Below are positions 1 through 8,953 of a stretch of DNA of 64,000 bases, piece after piece. Position 1 is the stretch's first letter, and each line of letters starts with the position of its first letter. Position numbers and translations under genes: made by a program. The notes below the pieces were generated by a model. The model searched no databases and was not told where the DNA came from. It worked only from the letters and a program-made list of their open reading frames with translations. Origin of the DNA: Mytilinidion resinicola (taxonomy: Eukaryota; Ascomycota; Dothideomycetes; Mytilinidiales; Mytilinidiaceae); the NCBI RefSeq assembly GCF_010093595.1, contig NW_022985455.1, positions 20,978-84,977 on the forward strand, in the 5' to 3' direction.

Positions 1-2743
1 AGTTCACGTCGAAATCCCAGGCTTTTGACCAGTCACGATGCCACAGGCGGACCTCAGTGGACCCATTCTGGCCCGCTGTGGGGAAGCGTGAATCAGGCGC
101 TCCCCCTTCTACCTCCAATGAGGTGATGGGCGTGTTGAAGACGGCCTTGCAGGCGCGCGTGTTCTGCCCAACAATGTGGAAACGGGCCTGATTCTTACCC
201 GGCGTCTTGGTGACATTGAAGTTGAGCCATGAATCGATGTAGGTGCGGTTGCCAGTTGTCACGCTTATTGGATGAGCTTGGGGCCCCTTCCAAGAGCATT
301 TGATTAGCTCCTTGCGAATTGCGATGTCCGGAGTGGTGCAGTTAAGGGCCTGTCCAGCGGCACTAGGGACCTGGGCTACGATTTGCTGCACGTATTGATC
401 CAGGCCGATGAGAGACACAGAATTAGAGCCGGTTTCGCAGTTAGTCTGCTGCTGGAAGTAGACCTTCAGGCGATGGTCCCGGGAGAATGGGAATGCGCAA
501 AGGTTGTAGATAAGCGTACCAATGCAGACGAGGAAGATAAAGGCTGGGACATGGTACGTGAATCTATGTAAGAAGGGACCAAGCGGTGACAGGATGAGCG
601 CCGAAAGAATTGCGATAGCGACGTAGACCAATAAGGCTGAGCTGCCGTCCGCTGTGGTCTGATACAATCCTGTCGTAAGAACTAATCCAATTTGGCCGAT
701 CAAGATTATGACAATGGGAGCGAGCAACAAGAACTGGAGAATCCACAGCCAGCTGGGGAGACTTCCGCTCCAAGCTTGCTCATCAGTGTAGTGATTTCCG
801 AAATCTTGTTTAGGGTGGTCTTCGTCTTGTGTATGTCCTTCACTCACAGACTCGCGTCGGGTGCCGTATCGTGCGAAGCTTTGCCTATCATTACGAAGTA
901 GAGACGTGGTTTCCGTGTCGGTATCATCGTCTCGTAAGAGTGGTCGGTCTTCCGAGATGCGGCTAGCCCCGCCCGTCAATGGCCTACTGGTGGATTCGGA
1001 GTCGATATGACTAGCACCGTCATCAAAAGAGCTCACGAAGATGCTCTTTTTGGGAAGAGCAAAGAGCTCGAGGTATCCGATGAGGACCGACAGAAAGGTT
1101 GCGGCGAAATATATAAGCATGAAGTAGCCCGACGCCAAGTCGAAGTTACGAGCAGCAACGGTGACAAGAACCAAAATGACAAAGCCACCAGCGAACAGCC
1201 AAATGAGAGAGTAGAGGCGATGGAGAGCGGAGGGTCTCATAGCATCGGCACCGCGAAGTATAAACCATGCGACCGAATACCAAGCTGACAACATCATGAC
1301 CCATATGGCGAAAGGGCTGCTATACGCAATGTAGGGATTGACCCGGAGGACAAGGTATGCCAGGCCGATGACAGCGGCCGTCGCGACGACGAACGCAATT
1401 GGGAACCGGAATACTCCACGCCATCCGTTGATCTCAACAGCTTCGTTGTCGTCTTCTGAATGCACGTACTGTTTCCTTGCGAAGAGGTACATCTTGTCGA
1501 CTTTGGCGAGGATAACAGTAACAGCAATGAGAGCTAACGGAGCCACAACCAGGAGAGTTACGCAGAGAGCAAACATGGTGTTGAGACGCAGAATGACAAA
1601 AGCTTTACCAAAGAGGTCAAACCACACAGCTTGAGGGCCTTTTCCTGCATCCACCTTTCCATCGCTTGTGGTCTCGCCACTGCCGTCGAAGGTCGAGCTG
1701 GTGTCCGAAGCAAGACCGGAGACTGTAGCCAGAGCGGCCGATAGCATATGCCAAACCGATTTCATCGAAGTTTCGCGTGCAGAATCCTCGCTGGTGTGGT
1801 AACGTGCTCGTGGCTCGTTGAACGCTATGTCCAGTCCTCGGAGACCGAGCAGGCCGTTGAAGACAACATAGTCAGTCTCGCTCCTGATGAGTCGTCGTTT
1901 GAACCCATCAGCGCTTACAACTGTACCGTAAGGATTAGATGCTTTCTTGTAGTATTTCGTGACATCCGCATCAGTACTCCTGAACATCATTGCTCGTCCA
2001 CCAGCTCCTGCGCCCTCGAGATTCAGGAACGTGTGTGCGAGCTGGGACACTGGATGTCGCAGGAAAGCTCTAGCTCCGTTCAAGAAGTCCTCTTCGCCAT
2101 TGTTGAGAAGCAATACAATATTTCTCTTGGGCCAGCTCTTTTCAGCCGTGAAATGCGAAAGCAACTGCAAGATCGTGACCACGCCAACTCCATCATCAGT
2201 TGCGCCGAATCCCGTGCTCACAGAGTCGTAATGTGCATTGACCAAGACGCCACCCTTGCCAGACGAAGAGTCAGAAAATACATTTTCCGTGCCTTCGGAT
2301 CCTCGAATCAAAACTATGATGTTGGTACCCTCAAAGTAAACGCTGGTTCCCCCGTTGGAGAAGGTGACATTGGAAATCTGATCGTCGAACAAAAGAACTC
2401 TTGACTCTGAAGACTCCAAAATCTCGTCGAGGGACAGGTCTGCCGCCCCAGGAATGCTGTCGTAGCTGACGCCATTTGACTTGAGGGTAGTCTTAACGTG
2501 GTGCAGTAGGTAATCGTGTACATGGTCGTTGGCGTGGGTGTTATATGGATGGAATTGACTAGTGATGGCCTGAAGATTGCTCCAAGCAGTCGTCAAGTTG
2601 ATTCCATCTGGGACAGAGGAAGGCACTGGTGGAACAGTCAGGTGGACGACCAGAAGGGCGGCAAACAGGGCTGCATAAGTGAGGGTGGTGACGACAATGA
2701 CAGGCAGCGGCGTAAAGGCCAGAGGATTGCTGAGGCGTGCCAT
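1..2743 (-). CDS. PFF1: Vacuolar membrane M28 metalloprotease, C-terminus cut by window edge
   Basis: An open frame of 914 codons runs uninterrupted from the ATG at 2743 to the left edge, so the C-terminus is missing. The family is usually about 950-1000 residues, so perhaps 50 residues are lost. Residues 11-35 form a first membrane segment. The zinc peptidase domain follows, with the M28 ligand pattern visible: NAHYDSV (H171, D173), GATDDGVG (D183), NNGEED (E217) and NLEGAGAGG (E243), then a YHTSED histidine. Several hydrophobic segments and a polar, Ser/Asp-rich loop follow, as in fungal Pff1 and animal FXNA. The expected role is a multi-pass vacuolar membrane aminopeptidase-like protease; its physiological substrate is not known from sequence. 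The start is chosen because MARLSNPLAFTPLP resembles the usual fungal N-terminus. No intron is needed in this part. Confidence 0.93.
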   Translation of the reverse strand, partial: MARLSNPLAFTPLPVIVVTTLTYAALFAALLVVHLTVPPVPSSVPDGINLTTAWSNLQAITSQFHPYNTHANDHVHDYLLHHVKTTLKSNGVSYDSIPGAADLSLDEILESSESRVLLFDDQISNVTFSNGGTSVYFEGTNIIVLIRGSEGTENVFSDSSSGKGGVLVNAHYDSVSTGFGATDDGVGVVTILQLLSHFTAEKSWPKRNIVLLLNNGEEDFLNGARAFLRHPVSQLAHTFLNLEGAGAGGRAMMFRSTDADVTKYYKKASNPYGTVVSADGFKRRLIRSETDYVVFNGLLGLRGLDIAFNEPRARYHTSEDSARETSMKSVWHMLSAALATVSGLASDTSSTFDGSGETTSDGKVDAGKGPQAVWFDLFGKAFVILRLNTMFALCVTLLVVAPLALIAVTVILAKVDKMYLFARKQYVHSEDDNEAVEINGWRGVFRFPIAFVVATAAVIGLAYLVLRVNPYIAYSSPFAIWVMMLSAWYSVAWFILRGADAMRPSALHRLYSLIWLFAGGFVILVLVTVAARNFDLASGYFMLIYFAATFLSVLIGYLELFALPKKSIFVSSFDDGASHIDSESTSRPLTGGASRISEDRPLLRDDDTDTETTSLLRNDRQSFARYGTRRESVSEGHTQDEDHPKQDFGNHYTDEQAWSGSLPSWLWILQFLLLAPIVIILIGQIGLVLTTGLYQTTADGSSALLVYVAIAILSALILSPLGPFLHRFTYHVPAFIFLVCIGTLIYNLCAFPFSRDHRLKVYFQQQTNCETGSNSVSLIGLDQYVQQIVAQVPSAAGQALNCTTPDIAIRKELIKCSWKGPQAHPISVTTGNRTYIDSWLNFNVTKTPGKNQARFHIVGQNTRACKAVFNTPITSLEVEGGAPDSRFPTAGQNGSTEVRLWHRDWSKAWDFDVN

Positions 2744-3772
2744 CTTCAACTCCGACTCGCTCCTAGAAGACGCCTCTAGGGCGTAGCAAGTGATGAGAGC
2801 TCCTCTCAGCAGCTGGGGAGCGTGCAGCTTGCAGATGCAGCTTAACTCGAGGTCGAGGATGGTTGGTCGTAGGACGGTGGCGCGGGCGGGGCAGCTATCG
2901 AAGCTCTCAGTATCAGTCCGTGCGCCATGGTGCTTTGGTGGGAATCCGCAGTCTGTCGATGCTGAACAGTTGTAAGACAAACTCCAGGGTTCATGATGCC
3001 GTGGCCGTTGCTCGTTATTATCCGTCTTGTGTGTTCTCCGCCAGCAAGCCCTTTGAGGCTTATTGGAAGCATGAGCACGACGATCCAACAGAAAGGGGGT
3101 GTTCTGGATATCATCGTCCAGGGACTCCCTTCAGCTCCCGACAAGCTTCATGTTATGGCAATGCCCACCTTGACCCGAGCCGACGCGTCTCGTACTGACT
3201 AGATATGCCTCCTGGACACAGAGACATGGTAGCAATCGTTGTTGCTGCCCTGTAACAGCTACACGGGAACTCCGAGAGGAAACATCGCAGGAACAGGCAT
3301 GCGGCGCATCTCCAAGATCGAACTCCAGTACGCTTTCCCGGCAGTATCTCAGGTATGAGCGCTCGCGGGCGATTCATCTGCCATAACTCTATCGAGCCGG
3401 CCCGGTGATATTGAGGGTTCTCAATCGTGGGTCAGTCTCCTCCCCATCATGGCCTACATACATCTCCACACTCGCTATTCCATTCAGCAACAATCATCGA
3501 CCACGACAATCGATATCTCAGAGCTCTGATCTGATATACAGACGTCGTAGTAATAGCAGCAAGCGTTCGGCATCGCGCCTAAGGCTCCTTCGCGTGCGTC
3601 TTGGTAGGGTCACAAAATCGGACACCCCGTCAGCATCGCTCTTTTGGCCTTGGGAAAGGGTATGTTAGCAGCACTTCTCCGGGTCCTGGAAACTTCATCA
3701 AGTGGACAGCCTCCTAACGCGCGCTTGTGATCTCTCAGCCAATTTCCAGACCTGGGAGCAAGCACGACCAGC
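2744..3772. other. Intergenic, divergent promoter region
   Basis: This 1 kb lies between the minus-strand protease start and the plus-strand methyltransferase-like gene, so it should hold both promoters. The short open frames here have no recognisable protein character. I see no repeat or RNA gene. Confidence 0.5.
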
Positions 3773-4321
3773 ATGGCCGCGACGACTCGCAACACCGGGC
3801 AAACAGCTCTCCCACCTCTCGATAATAACCTCGTTCATCATCCAGACAGCTGCCTAGGACTCTCCCTTCCCCTCATCGAACGAATAGCGCGAATCCTCCC
3901 TCACAACCCACGTACGATCGTCTCCATTGGCAGCGGCACTGGCCTTTTCGAAGCACTTCTCCTTCATCACGAGCCCGACCTCACCTTGTACGGCGTAGAA
4001 GTCGGATCCGATCTATCGATAAATAAATACATTCCAGAACAATACACAGAGACAGTCGGTGGAACATGGGACCTCTGTTCCCTCGCGGAGAGTGCGGCGG
4101 CTTGGATGTTTGTATATCCAAGAAGTCCAAAACTCGTCGCACAGTATCTCGAACGTTACGCAAGCAGCAAGACTTTGGAGATGGTTGTATGGCTGGGCCC
4201 AAGAGAAGACTGGACTGTGTTCGAGCCATGCTTCAGCCGCGCTTCCATGTGCGCGGAAATATCTCAAGATGCCCTGCTGCGGCCATATGAGATGATGGCC
4301 ATATATAAGACCAAGACATAA
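3773..4321 (+). CDS. Small SAM-methyltransferase-like protein of unknown function
   Basis: A single-exon frame encodes 182 residues starting MAATTRNTG. The central stretch TIVSIGSGTGLFEALLL (about residues 48-64) fits motif I of class I SAM-dependent methyltransferases, and the following acidic strand (LYGVEVG) fits motif II. The rest of the fold is short: full-length small-molecule methyltransferases are typically 220 residues or more, and I see no clear motif post-I or catalytic motif. It may be a degenerate or non-catalytic member, or a small fungus-specific family. It may be cytosolic, since no signal peptide or membrane segment is visible. A function or substrate cannot be given. Confidence 0.7.
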   Translation: MAATTRNTGQTALPPLDNNLVHHPDSCLGLSLPLIERIARILPHNPRTIVSIGSGTGLFEALLLHHEPDLTLYGVEVGSDLSINKYIPEQYTETVGGTWDLCSLAESAAAWMFVYPRSPKLVAQYLERYASSKTLEMVVWLGPREDWTVFEPCFSRASMCAEISQDALLRPYEMMAIYKTKT

Positions 4322-5841
4322 AATTGCACACTCCTTGCGATTACTTAGGGAACCCCGATAGGCTCTGAAACTCGGAATACGATGTGGAGGGAGGCAGTGG
4401 AACCTAGGCTACCGTTTGACTGATTGAAGGTTTGCTAGTTGAGGCACTCCTTACAGCGGTGCCGAGCGAGCAATTGTGGAGCCTGGGTATTGAATCACCC
4501 GTACTGCATCGTACGGGCGCTCTCGATGGATGAATCTCTTGCATGAAAGACGATTTGATGGATTCGTGTTCAATCATTCGACGATATGAATGAGAAATAC
4601 CTCCAAAATTCGGCTGTCGACGGCCCAGCTCGCGTATGAGTCTGAGTAGCGAAGAGGACTACTAACGCTAAGGGGCTAATTGGCGGTATCATACCCGGCA
4701 CCTTCATTGGTCCTCGCTTTTTGTTGATTTTCATTCCTGCGACTCTTTTCAATCTTTCCATCCAATACTCCCATCTCTTACTATTTCGTGGAGCACATTT
4801 CCTTGCCAAAGATCTGAACACTTCCATTCGTCAGTACTTAGGGTACCCCTTTGACCGCTCAAGGCTCTGAACCAAACGGAAAGGGTTAATGCGGTGGATA
4901 TCAGGCTGCCTTTCGGCTGGCCAACAACCTGCCAGCTAGAGTCCTCCTTACAGTGGTATGGAGCGAGCAAGAGTAGAGCCCAAGCAGTGGAATATCCGTG
5001 TCCCCGACCTTATGACCCAGTACTGCATCTCATTTCAATTCTTCGAGGAACCCCTCCGAAGCGGAGGATCTCTCTAGAACGAATCTCCTTCACAGATAGG
5101 TGGTTTACCCCGCCTCTGTTATTGTATTTTCTCTGAAGACGTGCTCGCGGTATCCAAGCTCGTCGCTGTATCACGGTCGTCTATATCTACCGGGGTGGCT
5201 CCGCGTCGGCGATGAGGCTGCGAGCGTTGACTCGTGTATCGTTGGCCGTTCAGTTTGTGATGGATGGAAACTTGATCCTTTGTGCTTGAATAAGAGCATA
5301 GGTGATTGGGAACTCGATTGGTCGTGGGGTGGGTGGGTTGGTGGTTTGAGGCCGCAAAAGGTTGGCAGAAACGAGCTGACTTCAGCGGGAGCCACCTACT
5401 TCTCTTCTTCAGCCAACAACACCACCGCGTACGCACCTCCTCGCAGCATCCAGGCGAGCTTCAGAGACCGTACCGCTACCGCAGAACCATCGTTTCGAAG
5501 CTGTGATTTGGAGCTACACGCCCGAGACGCCCAGTATCACGACTGCAACGCCGGAGAAGCTGCCGCTGCCTGCAAATTGGCCTTTTCTTTTCACCTTGCT
5601 GGGACACGACACACAGCATCAGTCCGTCCTCGATGACCGTTTGACATTGTCAAAAGTAGAAGCAGGTGCTGTGATCTGAAGGTACGACAATAGCATTGTT
5701 ATCAATCGATTGATTCTAATAACGAGGGCTAGTACCTTGCCAGTCACTCCCGAATTCCGCGCTCCTCTCTTGTCCTTTTCCAGATCTTACCGTTCAACAT
5801 CTCCGACCTCACTCACTCATAACACCTTCCAAAACGCAGCC
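4322..5841. other. Intergenic region upstream of orphan gene A
   Basis: Apart from the diverged direct repeat at 4344-5095, nothing recognisable is present. A 178-codon plus-strand frame at 5100-5636 begins at a non-ATG codon and has compositionally odd content, so it is not called. The promoter of the gene at 5842 is presumably in the last few hundred bases. Confidence 0.5.
4344..5095. repeat. Two diverged copies of a ~200-base unit
   Basis: The stretch from about 4344 to 4545 is repeated in diverged form from about 4835 to 5095. Shared landmarks in the same order are TTAGGG(A/T)ACCCC, GGCTCTGAA, CTCCTTACAG(C/T)GGT, GAGCGAGCAA, GGAGCC/AGAGCC, GTACTGCATC and a final GAATCTC. Spacing within copies differs, so these are old. 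There is no convincing coding frame in 4322-5841. Confidence 0.6.
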
Positions 5842-7161
5842 ATGGAGGCCCCAATATCCGACTCAATTCCCTACGAGTTCAGCATCTCCGACCCTAGCCC
5901 TGCGCCTGTGCTCGAAAGTGAACTTTATGAGAACTTAAAGAAGATAATGCGACACTACCGCAAGCACGGAGCATTGCCGAAAGGAGACAAACTCGGACAC
6001 CTCAACGACCCAGAAATACTACAAATCATGCACAAATACGTCCTCGAAAACCTACACTTCCACTACATTCAACAGTTCGGGCCTGAGTGTCTCCTAATCG
6101 ACAGGCGAGAGCACGGCTTGTCCGCTGTATGGAAGGATTGGCAGTTGAAGGAACGCGAGTGTCTAGTCGTCACTGCTCCCTGGGTAGACATTGAACTCAA
6201 CGGCCACGTTATCGTCGAAAAGGTCTCACAAAGCATGATTGAGAAGATCGGGAACTTCAAGAACTACCCGTACGAGCACATGCAGGGGCTACCCAAAGGC
6301 CCAAACAACTCCCACATCTACCGAATACGGTCAAACAACCCCTTCCTGCCGGCCGCCATCAAGATCGTCGTAGGCTGGATGGAGCACGAAGTTCTGTGCC
6401 CGGGTCAGAAGTACTTCGGAGAGCGTATAGAGCCCAACGAAGACGTCTCCCTAAGGCACTCGCTCATCCACGCTTTGCGCGCTCTTGGTCTACTTTCTGA
6501 AGCGCATCGTATAGACTATTGGTTCAAGTTCTACCTGAGGAGACCAATGACACGGCTAGGGGCACGCGACGTACGCACAATCTGGCACGCAGAGGGCAAG
6601 AGGACCAACAACGTGTATGTCGAAGAACTCGCGAAACATCTGGCGCGAACGTCGTATCGGGAGGCACGCGGTGGTGCACGCGGTGGTGTCGACTTTCCCC
6701 TCGACTTTGGACGAAACGCACATATGGCAGACTTTCTGAACGAAGAGGGCAATGAGCGGCTGAAGGCACAAGTTGTGCGGTGGGATCCGACGCTTTCGGA
6801 CCAAACAACGAGCGATGTGAGGGGCGAGTGGCCGGATGTGGTACTCGGCATGCCGGAAGAACAGTCAGATTTGGTGGAAGAAGCGGCCGAAGAGGGGGTA
6901 GATGGACGGCGGGTGCGAGCGCTGCGTCCCGACAAACAGCAGGAGATCTACCGAGAGCGTCTGGTTGCGCAGGGGCGGAGGTACTCGATGCCTACCCAGA
7001 ATGGTACAGGAAAGAGACGAAGAGGAAGGATAATGTGCGAAAGACGCTCGGAAAGGTCCTGGTCAAGAAGGCGCCGCGTAAAGCTTTGGCGAGGCTGGGG
7101 GGCAAGGCGTGGTCGGATGTGGATAGGCGACCGCAGCTTTAGGGGGTTCTTCTGTTGCTAG
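5842..7161 (+). CDS. Orphan family protein A, apparent frameshift near its 3' end
   Basis: The first ATG in good context (GCCATGG) is at 5842; the open frame upstream of it lacks an ATG. The uninterrupted frame gives 439 residues. It is a diverged paralogue of the convergent gene at 7574-8953: shared landmarks are HLNDPEILQ/RLNDPEVLQ, a hydrophobic VGWMEHEVLC/VGWMEYECLC, LARTSYREA/LARTAYREA, DFGRNAHMA/DFGRNYHVA and LNEEGNE/LNEKGNE. The pattern of a PWVDIEL strand, a VGWM helix and a DVRTIW segment recalls fungal BTB-like proteins, but only faintly. After about position 6971 homology to the paralogue moves to the -1 frame, where NVRKTLGKVLVKKAP matches DLRKTLLKVRVRDWP and stops at 7142. The annotated last ~57 residues, basic and Arg-rich, are therefore probably not the true C-terminus. 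Confidence 0.72.
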   Translation: MEAPISDSIPYEFSISDPSPAPVLESELYENLKKIMRHYRKHGALPKGDKLGHLNDPEILQIMHKYVLENLHFHYIQQFGPECLLIDRREHGLSAVWKDWQLKERECLVVTAPWVDIELNGHVIVEKVSQSMIEKIGNFKNYPYEHMQGLPKGPNNSHIYRIRSNNPFLPAAIKIVVGWMEHEVLCPGQKYFGERIEPNEDVSLRHSLIHALRALGLLSEAHRIDYWFKFYLRRPMTRLGARDVRTIWHAEGKRTNNVYVEELAKHLARTSYREARGGARGGVDFPLDFGRNAHMADFLNEEGNERLKAQVVRWDPTLSDQTTSDVRGEWPDVVLGMPEEQSDLVEEAAEEGVDGRRVRALRPDKQQEIYRERLVAQGRRYSMPTQNGTGKRRRGRIMCERRSERSWSRRRRVKLWRGWGARRGRMWIGDRSFRGFFCC

Positions 7162-7573
7162 TTTGGACGAAAGAGCGGACATAGAGGGCAGTAATGAGGT
7201 ACAGATAGGTGAATACGTTCGACAAAGCGTGAGGTTAGAAAGTGCTGCTTTCGGGTCAAGATGTGCCGAAATGCTGGACGGTTAGTAGACTGTTGAAATC
7301 AGAATTCTCCTTCATCATTTTTGTCACCTGCTTGCCACTGTCTGGGGTGTCTCGTCTTGAAGCCCTCCGGATGTCATTTCCAGGACGTCTCTATTAGGTC
7401 AGGATTGAAGCGTTCTTGTCACACCTGGCTGAACGTCGTTAGGTGCCCTCCGCCTTTGCGAATCAGAGCAGCATGCAATGTCATGTTCGTGAGATGCAAA
7501 ATCAGGTCGAGATCAAATCATTCTATTTTACACGTGCTCAACGCCGTTAGGGGATCTCCACCATGGTTAGGCT
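7162..7573. other. Short intergenic between convergent orphan genes
   Basis: This is the shared 3' region of the two convergent paralogues. It contains inverted copies of the repeat unit found beyond the other end of gene B (see 7429-7560). Confidence 0.55.
7429..7560 (-). repeat. Inverted copies of the ~104-base repeat unit
   Basis: Two degenerate units lie in inverted orientation relative to the array at 8985-9790. CGTTAGGTGCCCTCCGCC and GCCGTTAGGGGATCTCCACC are reverse complements of that array's core (GGCGGAGTACCCCTAACGGC type). CATGTTCGTGAGATGCAA is the reverse complement of its TTGCATCTCACGAACATC segment. Confidence 0.6.
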
Positions 7574-8953
7574 TTATTCCATCCGAGGTGCCCTCTCCAC
7601 TTTCAAATCAAGACTCTTCAGAATGCGACGAGGCCAATCCCGAACGCGAACCTTCAGAAGCGTCTTCCGCAAGTCTGGCTTTACCCTCCGTGGCCCTCGA
7701 AGTGCCTCTGGTGCCGCCAGTCTCCAATTCCGGCGCCCGAGCTGAACCAACCGCTGTGGCCAAGCCTCCCCCTCATCCCCCTGATCAAACCCAGTCCCCC
7801 CATGCCGCTCCTCAAGCCTGCCCTGCCCTGACCCCCCCAACAGCGCCGGATTCGACTCCACAACCAATGCTTTCAGCGCCTCATTCCCCTTCTCATTCAA
7901 CATCGCAGCAACATGGTAGTTCCGCCCAAAATCGATCGGGAGGTCAACTCCAAGCCCCTCATCTGCCTCCCGGTACGCCGTCCGCGCAAGGCACTTCGCC
8001 ACGCCTCGGACGAATCTCGAGCTCGGGTTCCGCCTCTCCTCCACCCAAACTAGTTTCGCATACTTGCGCAGTACCCGCTTATCCGCTATCCATGCCTCGA
8101 ATCCCTCCTCTATCGTCTTGGCCTGGGTATCGAACCCTAAGACCTGGAATGTGCGATACAGCCGGTACGCGAGCAGGACGCATCCCGTAGGGTTGATGCT
8201 CTCGATGAAGGCCTTGCATCCTCCGCTATGCGTAGTAGGACCGCACAGGCACTCGTACTCCATCCAGCCAACGACGATGAGGACCGTGACCGGCAGGTAG
8301 CTTAGCTTGGATATCAGAGCGAAGACGTAGGGGGTAGAGCTGTCTGCGTTTGCGCCCGACTTCCTCAGCAGCGAGAAGAACGGGGCGGAAGGTTCGAAGG
8401 CGAGGAGCATGTCGAAGGAGACCTTTTGGATGATGCGTTGGTCTTTGAAGTAGATGTCAACGAATGGGCCGGTGGCTAGGTAGCGTTCACGGTCCGGGCC
8501 CGGCTGCTGATACAGCGTTGGGAGGCCATATCGGGATTTGAGAAGCTCGAGAGGGCGCGTTTGATGATCGTGTGCGAGGACGCTCCCCGTAGCTTCGGGA
8601 GAATCGTGGCTGTGGGAATGGAAGTCTCTAAGGACGAACTCATGCAAGGTCTGGAGGACTTCGGGGTCGTTCAGACGGCCGTGCCTGTCTCTCTTGCCTT
8701 GATTCCGCTTCCCGTATCTGCGGTACTGCTTCACGACAGCTGAGGTCTTCTTTCGGACCTGGGCCTCGTGTTCGACCGGAATCGGGCGCATGATGAATCG
8801 ATAGGGGGCCATCTTCGCGATAGCCCCTGGTGGCGTGGATTTTGGTGGTGGCGTAAGCACGGAATCGTGTTGTGGCAGTTGGTCTCTGGTGGTAGAGGTG
8901 AAGGCGTCGACGAAAGACGTGGTTTTTGCTGAGTTGTCAAATTGATAGCACAT
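7574..8953 (-). CDS. Orphan family protein B, convergent paralogue of gene A
   Basis: A single-exon frame of 459 codons starts with ATG at 8953. An internal ATG at 8812 (MAPYRFIM) gives 412 residues and aligns better with the start of the paralogue, since the PYxF motif is shared, so the first 47 residues may be leader sequence. The protein has an N-terminal basic helical segment, RLNDPEVLQTLHEFVL, a PFVDIYF strand, a VVGWMEYECLC helix, a DFGRNYHVAAMLNEKGNE motif and a basic C-terminus. The layout weakly resembles BTB-like fungal proteins (inference). No signal peptide or membrane anchor is obvious. Copies of the same ~104-base repeat lie on both sides, inverted to the left and direct to the right. 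I do not recognise a function. Confidence 0.72.
   Translation of the reverse strand: MCYQFDNSAKTTSFVDAFTSTTRDQLPQHDSVLTPPPKSTPPGAIAKMAPYRFIMRPIPVEHEAQVRKKTSAVVKQYRRYGKRNQGKRDRHGRLNDPEVLQTLHEFVLRDFHSHSHDSPEATGSVLAHDHQTRPLELLKSRYGLPTLYQQPGPDRERYLATGPFVDIYFKDQRIIQKVSFDMLLAFEPSAPFFSLLRKSGANADSSTPYVFALISKLSYLPVTVLIVVGWMEYECLCGPTTHSGGCKAFIESINPTGCVLLAYRLYRTFQVLGFDTQAKTIEEGFEAWIADKRVLRKYAKLVWVEERRNPSSRFVRGVAKCLARTAYREADEGLGVDLPIDFGRNYHVAAMLNEKGNEALKALVVESNPALLGGSGQGRLEERHGGTGFDQGDEGEAWPQRLVQLGRRNWRLAAPEALRGPRRVKPDLRKTLLKVRVRDWPRRILKSLDLKVERAPRME

Noticed and set aside
7321..8190. 289-codon plus-strand frame opposite orphan gene B
   Set aside because: It begins at a non-ATG codon, is Pro/Ser-rich and is antisense to a frame with clear homology to the paralogue.
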